Source: an uncultured Aquimarina sp.
Lineage (GTDB): Bacteria > Bacteroidota > Bacteroidia > Flavobacteriales > Flavobacteriaceae
Direction of reading: 5' to 3'
NCBI GenBank assembly: GCA_947500545.1
Contig: CANMSO010000004.1
Coordinates: forward strand, 186,001 to 250,000
Length of the DNA: 64,000 nt
The number at the start of each line of letters is the position of its first letter. Within the stretch, counting starts at the first letter, position 1. A program made the position numbers and the translations under genes. This document shows, in pieces, positions 20,373 to 29,828 of this stretch. The notes under the pieces are model-generated. The model did no database searches, was not told the origin of the DNA, and saw nothing but the letters and a program-made list of their open reading frames with translations.

Positions 20373-20729
20373 ATGAATGTTGAAACGTTTAGAGACTATT
20401 GCCTATCCAAAAAAGGGGTTACAGAATCATTTCCTTTTGATAAAACTACTCTGGTTTTTAAAGTGATGGGTAAGATGTTTGCGTTAACAGGACTAGACAG
20501 AATCCCATTTAGTGTAAACCTAAAATGTGACCCTGACAGAGGTGTTGAACTGCGAGAATATCATTCCGAAATTACCCCGGGATATCATATGAGCAAGGTA
20601 CATTGGAATACTGTGGACTTCACCGGTAGTTTACCTGCTACAATGTTATTTGAATTAATAGATCATTCGTACGATTTGGTAGTAAGCAGTCTAACCAAAA
20701 AACTAAAACAAGAATTAGAAAATCTTTGA
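20373..20729 (+). CDS. MmcQ/YjbR-family protein
   Basis: 118 residues with the family pattern: 'KGVTESFPFD', 'LVFKVMGKMFAL', 'NLKCDP' and 'SKVHWNTV'. These small proteins have a CyaY-like, possibly DNA-binding fold. It is 3 bp from the GNAT gene and 7 bp from the next gene, so part of the same operon. Confidence 0.87.
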   Translation: MNVETFRDYCLSKKGVTESFPFDKTTLVFKVMGKMFALTGLDRIPFSVNLKCDPDRGVELREYHSEITPGYHMSKVHWNTVDFTGSLPATMLFELIDHSYDLVVSSLTKKLKQELENL

Positions 20730-20736
20730 TTTTTAA

Positions 20737-22512
20737 ATGAATACACCTAAAGAATTTTATAGAGAGCAAATTGCTCTACACAACATATCACTTAAAAAAG
20801 TAAAAAAACAACTAGCTTTATCAAGCACCATAAGGCTATTCGTATTTTTAGCAATAGTTGCTATCGTGTATTTTGGATATCCAAACGCTCAAATCATTAT
20901 TGGAAGTATTGTTTTGGGAATCATTACTTTTATTTTCCTGGTAACCCGGCATACAGATCTTACCTATTCTAAAAATAAATTTGAAAAATTGATCCAGATT
21001 AATCAATTAGAGCTGGATGTTTTTGAAGATAAGATTGCTAATCTTGCAACCGGAAAAGAATTTATAGATACTACCCACCCCTATAGTCATGATATAGATT
21101 TGTTTGGCGAACGATCTTTCTTTCAGTACGGAAATCGCACCACTACTTTGGCAGGAAAAAGTAAATTAGCAGCTATCCTTACTGAAAATTCAATCAAGAA
21201 TATTGAGCCTAAACAAAAAGCCATCCAAAACCTTTCTAAACTTCCCAAATGGCGACAAGAATTCTCTGCTATCGCATCTCTATCTAATGTTACGGTATCA
21301 GTTTCAACAATACAAAACTGGTTGCAAAACTACACCTCTTTTGTTCCTAAAATTATGAAGGTCTTGCCTGCAATCGTATCAGGAATATCTTTGGTAATGC
21401 TTACATTACTATTCTTGGATGTCATTACTTTTCAACTATTTCTTTTTTGGTTTTTTATTGGGCTAGCCGTTACCGGAACGCAACTTAAAAAGATCAATGC
21501 CTTATATAATAATGCCGGTAAAGTAAAAGATACTTTTGAGCAGTATTACAAACTGGTAGATAAGATCGAAAATACTAGTTTTGATGCTTCCTTACTTAAA
21601 GAAAAGCAACAATTGGTGATTAGCGAAAGAGAAAAAGCTTCACAAACGCTAAAGCAATTTGCTCGTATCCTTAGTGCTTTTGATCAACGAAACAATATGA
21701 TGTTTGGTGTTTTGGCCAATGGGTTAATGCTTTGGGATATTTTACAGAGTTACAGAATCGAACAATGGATCGCAAAAAATCACGATAAAGTTACCCAATG
21801 GTTTACCGTTATTGCATTTTTTGATGGGTATAATTCGTTAGGGAATTTTGCTTTTAACCACCCAGATTATATGTATCCCACAATAACATCTGGTCAAATA
21901 ACTCTGAAAGCAAAACAACTAGGCCATCCTATGCTTACCACACAAAAAAGAGTAGATAATGATATTACTATAAACAAAGAACAATTCTTTATCATTACCG
22001 GGGCAAATATGGCGGGTAAAAGTACTTTTTTGCGTACGGTGGCTTTGCAAATTGTAATGTCTAATATTGGGTTGCCTGTTTGTGCAGCCGCTTGTGAGTA
22101 TCGCCCCATCAAACTAATTTCTAGTATGCGAACTTCAGATTCGCTTAGTGATGACGCCTCCTATTTCTTTTCAGAATTAACACAACTCAAAAAGATTGTA
22201 GACAAATTAGACCAGGATGAATACTTTATTATTTTAGACGAAATCCTAAAGGGAACCAATAGTAAAGATAAAGCTGCCGGATCACGCAAATTTGTAGAAA
22301 AATTGGTGGCAGCCAAAGCAACCGGAATTATTGCTACGCATGATTTAAGTCTTTGTGAGATAGCCTCGGATTTATCGCAGGTAAAAAATCGATTTTTTGA
22401 TGCTCAGATTGTAAATGATGAACTCTACTTTGATTACAAATTTAAAGACGGGGTATGCCAGAATATGAATGCTTCTTTCTTATTGAAAAAAATGGGGATC
22501 GTAGATTCTTAA
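20737..22512 (+). CDS. Membrane-anchored MutS-like ATPase
   Basis: 591 residues. Two pairs of hydrophobic helices (about 28-70 and 208-245) precede a MutS core and domain V. The Walker A is 'GANMAGKST', the signature region 'SYFFSELTQLKKI', Walker B 'YFIILDEILKGTNS', and the switch His is in 'IATHD'. It lacks the mismatch-recognition domain I of true MutS. This is a Bacteroidota family annotated only as MutS-related, and its membrane segments make classical mismatch repair unlikely. Last gene of the operon running from the methyltransferase. Confidence 0.85.
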   Translation: MNTPKEFYREQIALHNISLKKVKKQLALSSTIRLFVFLAIVAIVYFGYPNAQIIIGSIVLGIITFIFLVTRHTDLTYSKNKFEKLIQINQLELDVFEDKIANLATGKEFIDTTHPYSHDIDLFGERSFFQYGNRTTTLAGKSKLAAILTENSIKNIEPKQKAIQNLSKLPKWRQEFSAIASLSNVTVSVSTIQNWLQNYTSFVPKIMKVLPAIVSGISLVMLTLLFLDVITFQLFLFWFFIGLAVTGTQLKKINALYNNAGKVKDTFEQYYKLVDKIENTSFDASLLKEKQQLVISEREKASQTLKQFARILSAFDQRNNMMFGVLANGLMLWDILQSYRIEQWIAKNHDKVTQWFTVIAFFDGYNSLGNFAFNHPDYMYPTITSGQITLKAKQLGHPMLTTQKRVDNDITINKEQFFIITGANMAGKSTFLRTVALQIVMSNIGLPVCAAACEYRPIKLISSMRTSDSLSDDASYFFSELTQLKKIVDKLDQDEYFIILDEILKGTNSKDKAAGSRKFVEKLVAAKATGIIATHDLSLCEIASDLSQVKNRFFDAQIVNDELYFDYKFKDGVCQNMNASFLLKKMGIVDS

Positions 22513-22541
22513 AAAGTAATCTATCTCTTATACCATAGCCT

Positions 22542-22569
22542 ACAGCATATTATTATAACATGCTGTTTT
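22542..22569. terminator. Hairpin terminator between convergent genes
   Basis: ACAGCAT (22542-22548) pairs with ATGCTGT (22560-22566) and is followed by TTTT. It sits between the MutS-like gene (plus) and a lipoprotein gene (minus), so it may serve both. Confidence 0.5.
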
Positions 22570-22582
22570 ACAGATGTTTGTT

Positions 22583-23002
22583 TTAATACGCATACAAAAC
22601 ATTTTTATCAGAATTTGTGATATTCAATAAGACTTGATTTCCCTCAACTTGTAAATTTGAAATATCAAAAGTTAATTCCTTTGTGATAACAGCATCACAT
22701 AGTTCTTCATTCTTTAAAGACAGCCTTAAATTTCTTTGTGGTGGATTAGATTCGAAAATGTCTTCTGAATCAATCAATTTAATTTCCCAGCTATCTCCAC
22801 TGCAACCACTAGAACTAAAGTTAATTTCTAAACAGCTATTTTCTATACTTATACTAGTAATAAACAATTGATCTGATGGGGCATTTAAATATTGTTCTGC
22901 ATTAACTACAGTGTCAAAATCACAATTGCTTTGAGTTGTATCATCATCATTTGAGCAGCCCATAACCATAATAAGTAGGACCAAGATTACTATTCTTTTC
23001 AT
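22583..23002 (-). CDS. Small lipoprotein, function unknown
   Basis: 139 residues with signal sequence and lipobox 'LIMVMGCSND'; an acidic spacer follows, then a small beta-rich domain. Short lipid-anchored proteins of this kind are common in Flavobacteria. No domain recognised. Confidence 0.7.
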   Translation of the reverse strand: MKRIVILVLLIMVMGCSNDDDTTQSNCDFDTVVNAEQYLNAPSDQLFITSISIENSCLEINFSSSGCSGDSWEIKLIDSEDIFESNPPQRNLRLSLKNEELCDAVITKELTFDISNLQVEGNQVLLNITNSDKNVLYAY

Positions 23003-23416
23003 AATAACTAGTTTTTTATGTAGATGAAGTCTTTGTCAAATAGTTGCGCCAAAATACACTGTAGCAAAGCTATAATTCAATACATCAGTAGAAAAATCTC
23101 TTGTTTTGACACTTCTTTTCTATTGTAGGAACATGCAGGTTAGAGTAAGAAAATAACTACAATTAAAAAGGGTTTATCTCCTCCAATAAGCAATTAGTTT
23201 TAGCAATAGATTTGTCAAGCATTTACTAATAAAAAAACAAATTAAGAGAGTTAAGTTGATTAGATCATAAATCAAACAAGAACGAAAAAATCTGTACTTG
23301 TGTAAAAAATAAATGTCTTTAAGAAAAAAGATTTGTTATTTTCGCGCTCCACTAAAAAAACACATACTTAACTTGTAACTATACACAAACAGCTGCAAAC
23401 ATTAAAAGCACATATA
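23003..23416. other. Intergenic, promoter region for the Ig-like lipoprotein
   Basis: 414 bp, strongly A/T-rich, with no ORF. About 80 bp before the next gene the sequence TATTTTCG resembles the Bacteroidota -7 element (TAnnTTTG) with one mismatch. Nothing else distinct is visible. Confidence 0.35.
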
Positions 23417-25621
23417 ATGACCAAATATCTTAATATTTTTACACTTTTATTAGTAATCATCTTTTTTGCTTGTTCTTCTGACAATGAAGATACTAACCCT
23501 CTGGATTCAGATGTAACACCTCCCGTTTTAGAAATTTCATTTACTGGAATACCTGGCACCGATGAAGGAACTGCAATAATAGTTAGCCAACAACTCGAAA
23601 TAAAAATCGAAGCAGAAGATGCAAATGGCATCCAAAAGATTGAAGCTTTTGTAGATGACCAAAAAGTAGGTGAAGATACTACTGCGCCATTCGCAATTAC
23701 CGTTGATCTTTCAGGGTTTTCTTCTAAAACCTTAAAAGGAAACTTTAAAGACTACATTTTGAAAGTTGTAGCAACTGATAAGGCCGGAAACACTTCTTCA
23801 AAGGAGCAACTGATTAATGTTGACAATGAAATTCCTATGATAAATGAAGTTTCATTGCAAGAAAACATGGTCCTTCAAGGAACTACTAATCCCCTTACTT
23901 TTGGAGTAATCGATAATGAAGGAGTTGCAAAGGTTAATGTTTATATTAATAATAACCTGATAACAGAAATTACAGAAGAAGGCACATTAGAAGCAAATTT
24001 GGACACATCAATTCTATCAGACGGTCAAAATACATTAAAAATTGAAGCAATCGATTTGGCAGAAAATACAGCATTTTTCGAAGTAAATTTCATAGCTGAT
24101 AACCTTGGTCCGGAAATTAACCTTGAAAATATTACTGAAGGGTTGATAATCGATGAATTATTGGTATTAAATCCAGTGGTTACAGATACATACTCTGATG
24201 TTACTTCAGTTGAAATCAAGTTTAATAATGAGTCTTTACTTTTAACAGATATCAGTTCTGAAATAAATTATGAATTTGACCCTGAAAGTTTTGGGGTTGG
24301 GGAAGCTTCATTTGCTATTGTAGCCATCGATAATTTAGGTAATACTAATACCTTAGAGATACCAGTAAACATTTATCGCAGACTTATTACAATCAACATC
24401 CCTGAAAATAAAATCAACCAGGCTATCACTTTTCCTGTTGTTTTTATTTCAAGAATGGATGGTACGCTAGTAGTTTCTAAAGAAATTCTAAGAGAGGATC
24501 GACAAATCATTCTAAGTGCTCCAGAAGAGTTTGATTTAACAACAGAATTCATGCTGTCATTTTATCTACAAGATAATGGTAACATAAGTGGTATCTCTAC
24601 CCATCAAAACCTTACCAGAACTAACCCTAAGATACTTAATTTGGCCGAACCTGTTAGACGTGATGTATCTTCTAATACACAAGTATCTACTACTAATTTC
24701 TTGTCTAATGATGCTTTAATTGGTAATAGTGGTGTTTCTTCAGGGCTTTTTAGATCATTTAATAATGCTACTGCAGAGTACGACATCTTTTTGAATACTT
24801 CTGAAAACAATTTAAATATATCGTCATCTGTTACGTCACAAAATGAAAATCCCTTTGATTCATTTTATGCATATGATTTAAATTCATATGAGTATATTTT
24901 CATCCCTAACCCAATAGACGAAAATTTTGTATTAGATAAGGCAAATTTAAGTAGTACAGATCTTGAGTCTCGTGAACTTGTTGTAAGCTCTCAAAACGCA
25001 TTATCAAATACATCTTCACTCTTAAGTATTTATGGAGCAATATCACAAGATGATGATACTAACAATAAATATCACCAGATTTATAATTTTAATAGAAGTA
25101 CTCTTTTAGATAGCCCTATGCAGTATTATCTAAATACATCATTCTTCTCGTATAGACATGCGTTACAATTTGGGAATTATTTTACCGAACGTAAAGGAGC
25201 TCCAATAAACAATTATCAAATTCCAAACGTGACCTTTGATTACACATTTTCAAATAATCAAATAAATCTATCTGTACAAGGCACAGATCATGTTGTTGGT
25301 AGAGCTCAGTGTATAGATTTTGACAATTTGACCTATGATTGGTATATAACTTTTAGCAGTAAGGATAATAATACAATTATAATTCCCGAATTACCAGGGA
25401 GCATTTCACACCCTGTGGCAACTGCTCACAAAAACGGTAATATTAAGGTAGAGTCTGTAGAGTTACTATCATACGAATCTATCTTAACGTATGAAGATTA
25501 CATCCAGAAAGTAGTTAAAGACCAGACTAATATTTTAGATGCTAGTGATTGGTATCAACTAATTTTTAGTTCTCGCACAGGAAACTTCAATATCCCTAAT
25601 AGAGATTTCGTTTTTCAATAA
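23417..25621 (+). CDS. Large lipoprotein with Ig-like domains
   Basis: 734 residues. A lipobox signal ('IIFFACSSDNED') is followed by an acidic spacer and three Ig-like repeats of about 90 residues (about 33-320). Each carries a 'V-x-A-x-D-x-x-G-N-x' motif typical of bacterial Ig (Big_7-like) domains ('VVATDKAGN', 'IEAIDLAEN', 'IVAIDNLGN'). The C-terminal ~400 residues are not recognised. Probably a surface-exposed binding or scaffold protein. A strong terminator follows it. Confidence 0.75.
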   Translation: MTKYLNIFTLLLVIIFFACSSDNEDTNPLDSDVTPPVLEISFTGIPGTDEGTAIIVSQQLEIKIEAEDANGIQKIEAFVDDQKVGEDTTAPFAITVDLSGFSSKTLKGNFKDYILKVVATDKAGNTSSKEQLINVDNEIPMINEVSLQENMVLQGTTNPLTFGVIDNEGVAKVNVYINNNLITEITEEGTLEANLDTSILSDGQNTLKIEAIDLAENTAFFEVNFIADNLGPEINLENITEGLIIDELLVLNPVVTDTYSDVTSVEIKFNNESLLLTDISSEINYEFDPESFGVGEASFAIVAIDNLGNTNTLEIPVNIYRRLITINIPENKINQAITFPVVFISRMDGTLVVSKEILREDRQIILSAPEEFDLTTEFMLSFYLQDNGNISGISTHQNLTRTNPKILNLAEPVRRDVSSNTQVSTTNFLSNDALIGNSGVSSGLFRSFNNATAEYDIFLNTSENNLNISSSVTSQNENPFDSFYAYDLNSYEYIFIPNPIDENFVLDKANLSSTDLESRELVVSSQNALSNTSSLLSIYGAISQDDDTNNKYHQIYNFNRSTLLDSPMQYYLNTSFFSYRHALQFGNYFTERKGAPINNYQIPNVTFDYTFSNNQINLSVQGTDHVVGRAQCIDFDNLTYDWYITFSSKDNNTIIIPELPGSISHPVATAHKNGNIKVESVELLSYESILTYEDYIQKVVKDQTNILDASDWYQLIFSSRTGNFNIPNRDFVFQ

Positions 25622-25669
25622 ATTTTATAAGAAAAATCGGATTTACCTTATAGACTACCATCTTATTTT

Positions 25670-25708
25670 AACCCAAAAGCTTCTTTACAGAGTCTTTTGG
25701 GTTTTTTT
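25670..25708 (+). terminator. Rho-independent terminator
   Basis: AACCCAAAAG (25670-25679) pairs with CTTTTGGGTT (25694-25703) and runs into seven Ts. It ends transcription of the Ig-like lipoprotein gene before the convergent zinc-ribbon gene. Confidence 0.85.
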
Positions 25709-25734
25709 GGTATTCTTTTTTGTCCCAAATAACA

Positions 25735-26109
25735 TCAAACTTTCATATACTCCTGCCAGGTCACTAACACAAACTTTTTCTTGTTATTTTCTTTTAGTTC
25801 TAAAAAACCATATTCATAACAGAAGAGATATACTTGTCCTCTTTTATTTTTCCAGTAGTGCGTAAAATACTTTGGATTGAAGCCTTCACTTAATAGTTTT
25901 TCTGAAGACACTTTAGCCAGCCCTGCTTTATTATAATTTTTAAGAATTTTGCGATTGGTTTTGAGTTGCTTATCGACTGTTTTATAAAAAGTATCTTCTT
26001 TCTCTTTGTTTTTTTGATAATGAAAAGCCGATCTGCAATACGGGGAACAGAATTTTTTATCAGTTCTCCCTTCAATTTCTGATTCACAATGCAAACAATT
26101 TATTTTCAT
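25735..26109 (-). CDS. Zinc-ribbon protein, function unknown
   Basis: 124 residues. An N-terminal zinc-ribbon uses four cysteines ('CLHCESEIEGR' and 'KKFCSPYCRSAFHYQKN'), with a charged helical middle and a small C-terminal domain. It resembles Bacteroidota DUF2116-type small proteins. It is divergent from the recombinase, 83 bp apart, so the two share a promoter region. Whether it takes part in recombination is unknown. Confidence 0.7.
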   Translation of the reverse strand: MKINCLHCESEIEGRTDKKFCSPYCRSAFHYQKNKEKEDTFYKTVDKQLKTNRKILKNYNKAGLAKVSSEKLLSEGFNPKYFTHYWKNKRGQVYLFCYEYGFLELKENNKKKFVLVTWQEYMKV

Positions 26110-26192
26110 TATCTGTAGAATTAAACGTTTATTATACGTATAAATCTACACTTATTTTTGATTACAGTGTTTACTATTTTCATATTTGGAGT

Positions 26193-27326
26193 ATGAATCC
26201 TTCCTATAAACATATTACTCTTAAGCATTTATTGATTAATAACCATAAGATGATTGGACTACAATTTCATGCTGATAAAGTGATTCAGGCACTGGTTAAG
26301 GAACTTCCAGACCCAAAATGGAGCAAGGAATTTGATATGGTATATATTAAAAACATCAAGGGGCATCTTGATCTAATTTTTGATAAATTTAGAGGTGTAG
26401 CTTGGGTTAATTGTAACTTCTTTTTTAAGGACAGGGTCATAAATCCAAGTAATGAATCTGTAAATACAAGTTGGTTCCTGAATCGAAAAACAGTCAAAAA
26501 TTACAGAGTTTGTCCAGAGAATTATTTACAAAAACTGGAACTAAAAAGATATGCTAACAATACGATTAGGAATTATGTTTCGGCCTTTGAAGCCTTTATA
26601 AATTATTACGATGGTATAGAATTAATAGCAATTGGTGAACAGGAGATAAGGTTTTATCTACAGGAACTTATTCAACAAAATAGATCAAATTCATATATCA
26701 ATCTAGCAATAAATAGTATTAAATTTTATTACGAAATTGTATTAGGCATGCCCAATCGATTTTATGCTATCGAACGCCCTAGGAAACAAAAGCAATTACC
26801 CCAGGTACTATCTAAAGAAGAGGTTTTATAACTTATTGACAATACTAATAATATCAAGCACAGGTGTATTGTAAGTCTTTTATATTCTGCAGGTTTACGA
26901 AGAAGTGAACTATTAAACCTGAAACTTTCAGACATAGATAGTAATCGCATGTTGATAAGGGTTGAACATGCCAAAGGCAACAAAGACAGGTATACATTAC
27001 TTTCTGCAACCTTACTTAAAGAGTTAAGAACATATTATATAGAATGGAAGCCTAAGGAGTACTTATTTGAGGGTGCCAAGAGGCAAAAATATTCTGCTCA
27101 AAGTGTTGGTAAGATTGTGAAAATGGCTAGTGTAAAAGCGGGAATTCATAGAAAAGTGACCCCCCATATCTTAAGGCATAGTTTTGCGACACATTTACTA
27201 GAGAATGGTACAGATTTGCGATATATACAAAATTTATTAGGTCATAGTAGTAGCAAAACCACAGAATTATATACCCACGTTGCGGTAAATAATTTCAGAA
27301 TGATTAAAAATCCTTTAGATTTGTAA
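26193..27326 (+). pseudogene. Tyrosine recombinase of the cassette array, interrupted by an in-frame TAA
   Basis: One continuous 377-codon frame is broken only by TAA at 26829-26831 (codon 213), which sits in 'KEEVL*LIDNTN'. The frame continues on both sides, so a single AAA-to-TAA change would explain it. The N-terminal part has a Bacteroidota-type arm domain and a SAM-like core-binding domain (about 110-200). After the stop all catalytic residues remain: R236 ('AGLRRSELL'), K261, H325-x-x-R328 ('HILRHSFATH'), H351 ('LLGHSSSKTT') and Y360. The extra helix/insertion that defines integron IntI enzymes is absent. Its stop lies 42 bp before the first cassette boundary, and it reads in the same direction as the cassettes. 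Alternatives are readthrough or a sequencing error. Confidence 0.9.
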
Positions 27327-27335
27327 TCACATATA

Positions 27336-27374
27336 GAATATATATCTACCAGTGGATATATTCAATTGTTGCCA
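27336..27374 (+). other. attI-like primary recombination site
   Basis: An interrupted palindrome, GAATATATATC (27336-27346) and GATATATTC (27355-27363), surrounds an 8-bp spacer TACCAGTG. This is the layout of a tyrosine-recombinase binding-site pair. Four bases later comes the first cassette core, G27368^TTGCCA. Its position between the recombinase and cassette 1 is where attI lies in integrons. Assignment is inferred. Confidence 0.55.
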
Positions 27375-27389
27375 ACCATATCAGGAAAT

Positions 27390-27926
27390 ATGTACACTAA
27401 ATTGAAATACATAATATTTACAATACTAATTTTCGGAATTGGTTTTGGAATATTTAGCTATTACAAACTTTCGGAAAACGTATATCAATCGGAATTTCAA
27501 CTTCCTGCTATTTTAGCTGGATTAATCATTGTTTTCTTTTTCTTGCCACGGAATCTGAAAATGAAAAGTAAATTATTGACTTTATCAGCATTCGGAATAT
27601 CAATTGTATTTTTCATTTTGACAATAAACTTGACCGTAATTCATTTTTCTAATGAACGATATGAAAAAATATTGACTGAATATAGTGAGTTAAATTGTGA
27701 AGAAATGAAAGACCGATTCGTAAAAGATTTGGAAAATGATGAATTAAAACACTTTTCGGGTGGATTTGCAGGAACTGGAAATTTAGGCAAAAACTTAAAA
27801 AAGTATGACATTGAGCATTTTGACCTTGGCTGTATAATCAGAACTAATTTAATGTGCTATAGTGAGTTAGTTTGGGAGCATCTGAAAGAAAAAGAAAACG
27901 TGGAAATAGCTCAACTTTATGAGTGA
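27390..27926 (+). CDS. Cassette 1: membrane protein of unknown function
   Basis: 178 residues from the ATG at 27390; a longer reading would begin inside the core site. Three hydrophobic helices (about 6-25, 37-54, 62-83) precede a soluble C-terminal domain ('FAGTGNLGKNLKKYD'). The first gene of the array is the one best placed to use any promoter near the attI-like site. Cassette bounds 27369-28099; its ends GTTGCCAACC and GGTTGGCAAC match perfectly. Confidence 0.7.
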   Translation: MYTKLKYIIFTILIFGIGFGIFSYYKLSENVYQSEFQLPAILAGLIIVFFFLPRNLKMKSKLLTLSAFGISIVFFILTINLTVIHFSNERYEKILTEYSELNCEEMKDRFVKDLENDELKHFSGGFAGTGNLGKNLKKYDIEHFDLGCIIRTNLMCYSELVWEHLKEKENVEIAQLYE

Positions 27927-27934
27927 AAAACGGT

Positions 27935-28105
27935 TGGCAACATGATATATGGTGTCATAGCAGCTAAGTGATCAATCGAAAGGTTCTTGTTTATTTGGTA
28001 AGGCGCAATGCTTGCAGAAGGTAAAAGTTAGCAACCAATGCGCAGAAAAATCGAAAAGCGAGGTAACATTTTGCCCTGCTACGACACATATATTAAACGT
28101 TAGCA
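27935..28105 (+). repeat. attC-1 (family A, 171 bp)
   Basis: Inverse core TGGCAAC at 27935 and core G28099^TTAGCA. The arms 'GTCATAGCAG' and 'CTGCTACGAC' pair imperfectly, and an inner stem uses 'GGCGCAATGC' and 'CCAATGCGC'. This is the most frequent attC family here. Confidence 0.85.
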
Positions 28106-28135
28106 AATATTCTAAAATCAAAAAGCTTTTTATTA

Positions 28136-28828
28136 ATGAAAGAAAATATTAAAGCTATAATAAAATCTGAGGAGTTAAAAGATTTGACTATTGATATTGC
28201 GGATCAAGCTATAGATAACAAAGTAACGGAAGAGATATTGGACGGAACTCCTATTCTTAAATATATTTCTTCTGCAATAAAAGTTTACTCTTCTTATAGT
28301 GACAGAATTTATTTAAAAAAAGCCATGCATGTACTTCTTGAAATAGGAGATGTAAATTGGAAAGAAAGAGTCGAATTCACTCGTAAGTTAGATGATGAAA
28401 ACAGCTCAGGAATAGAAAAAATACTACTATCAATTGATAAACTTGAAACCATTAGAAAATGTAAAGTATTTGGTAGACTTTGTAAGTTAAATGCTTTAGT
28501 GAAAATTGATGTAAACCGTTTTTTACGACTCACAAAATTAATTCAAGATTCATACCTTGAGGATTTAAAATTGTTACCTTATTTTATATCTCAACAAAAA
28601 AACAATCAACAAAAGTATTTTAATGAAGAAGAGTTTGTCCCACTAGTAGCTCTAGGATTAATTTATATACAACGTTCCGAAAGAGAACCGAATGAAAAAA
28701 TTGAGGAATATTCTAAATGGAATCCTGAAATTAAAGGAGGAAATATAAAAGTAGTATACGTTATTTCGGAGTTAGGAGGTCTTTTGCATAAATATTACTA
28801 TGATCTATTTCCTGAACAAAAAGAATAA
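28136..28828 (+). CDS. Cassette 2: soluble helical protein, unknown
   Basis: 230 residues, predicted mostly alpha-helical with no signal peptide or clear TM helix. No motif recognised. The start ATG lies 36 bp after the cassette boundary (28100). The cassette ends at 28997, and its ends GTTAGCAAAT and ATTTGCTAAC match perfectly. Confidence 0.7.
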   Translation: MKENIKAIIKSEELKDLTIDIADQAIDNKVTEEILDGTPILKYISSAIKVYSSYSDRIYLKKAMHVLLEIGDVNWKERVEFTRKLDDENSSGIEKILLSIDKLETIRKCKVFGRLCKLNALVKIDVNRFLRLTKLIQDSYLEDLKLLPYFISQQKNNQQKYFNEEEFVPLVALGLIYIQRSEREPNEKIEEYSKWNPEIKGGNIKVVYVISELGGLLHKYYYDLFPEQKE

Positions 28829-28832
28829 CATT

Positions 28833-29003
28833 TGCTAACACCATATATGTGATCATAGCAGCTAAGTGATGAATCGAATGGTTCTTGTATTTTTGGTAAG
28901 GCGCAATGCTTGCAGAAAGTAAAAGTTAGCAACCAATGCGCAGAAAAATCGAAAAGCAAGGTAACATTTTGCCCTGCTACGACACATATATTAAACGTTG
29001 TAA
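28833..29003 (+). repeat. attC-2 (family A, 171 bp)
   Basis: Inverse core TGCTAAC at 28833, core G28997^TTGTAA. Near-identical to attC-1 and attC-7. The arms 'TATATGTGATCATAGCAG' and 'CTGCTACGACACATATAT' pair with extrahelical bases, as in integron attC hairpins. Confidence 0.87.
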
Positions 29004-29021
29004 AACATTTAAAATAAATTA

Positions 29022-29636
29022 ATGAAGAAAATATACTTATTACTTTTACTAACTTATAGTCTCTCTAATTATTCTCAAACTATAACAAAAGATGAAATAC
29101 AAATATCTATTAAAAAAGCTAAACTTATTGATAATGTAAGTGTAATTGGGATTAGACAACTTAAGGTTACAAGTGATAAGTTGAGAAAGGTAATGATAAA
29201 AACAAAGATTAAATCAAAGCCTGAGAATAAAACCAAACTCAGTGCTTTTTCTCTTGTAGATATAAAAAATAAAATTCGATATCGTTTAGCTGATTATAAA
29301 GGATATACTGGAGTAATTGGTTACCCCGAATTAATCCCATATCGAAAAACAGAATTATTTAATAAAAAAGGCAAGCCAATCGAATACGGAATACCTCCTT
29401 TTGATAGAACGGAAAAAGATTTTTTCAATGATTATGACAAAAAAGGATTTGTGAATTTTGAAGTACCAATAAATTTTGGAACAGCAAAGAATCCAAAAAT
29501 GAGTGTATTATATTTTGGAGAAACTAGCTATAAAAGATTTACTGCAGAACTATTTTTTGCGATATTAGTTGAACATACAAGCCTTAATTATGAGCTATAC
29601 TATAAAGATGAAAAAATAGCAGATATAAAATTCTAA
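29022..29636 (+). CDS. Cassette 3: secreted protein, unknown
   Basis: 204 residues with a signal peptide ending near 'NYSQ'. The rest is a lysine-rich beta/alpha domain with no recognised family. The ATG is 25 bp after the boundary, leaving no room for a promoter inside the cassette 5' end. Cassette 28998-29811, with perfect 10-bp end complementarity. Confidence 0.7.
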   Translation: MKKIYLLLLLTYSLSNYSQTITKDEIQISIKKAKLIDNVSVIGIRQLKVTSDKLRKVMIKTKIKSKPENKTKLSAFSLVDIKNKIRYRLADYKGYTGVIGYPELIPYRKTELFNKKGKPIEYGIPPFDRTEKDFFNDYDKKGFVNFEVPINFGTAKNPKMSVLYFGETSYKRFTAELFFAILVEHTSLNYELYYKDEKIADIKF

Positions 29637-29647
29637 AGAAAAACGTT

Positions 29648-29817
29648 TTACAACATTATATATGAAATCAGAGCAATTTAATGCCAAATCAAAAGGTTAT
29701 TTCTTTTTTATGATGGCGCTAAATTTTTATAAGTTTAACAAGAAATAAAAATGCGCAGATAGATCGATTGGTTCAGGCATACTTGCCTTGCTCCGATTCA
29801 TATATTTGGCGTTGGCA
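29648..29817 (+). repeat. attC-3 (family B, 170 bp)
   Basis: Inverse core TTACAAC, core G29811^TTGGCA. The family B arms are 'TATATGAAATCAGAGCAA' and 'TTGCTCCGATTCATATAT', which pair with two extrahelical bases. Confidence 0.85.
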
Positions 29818-29828
29818 GTAATTAAAAA

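Noticed and set aside
26193..26831. Two separate genes at the recombinase
   Set aside because: The frame is identical on both sides of the single TAA and the domains are complementary, so one interrupted gene is the simpler reading.
27935..29003. Retron or group II intron RNA elements
   Set aside because: No reverse transcriptase gene in the window and no intron domain V/VI-like hairpin recognised. The repeats are explained by attC-like pairing.
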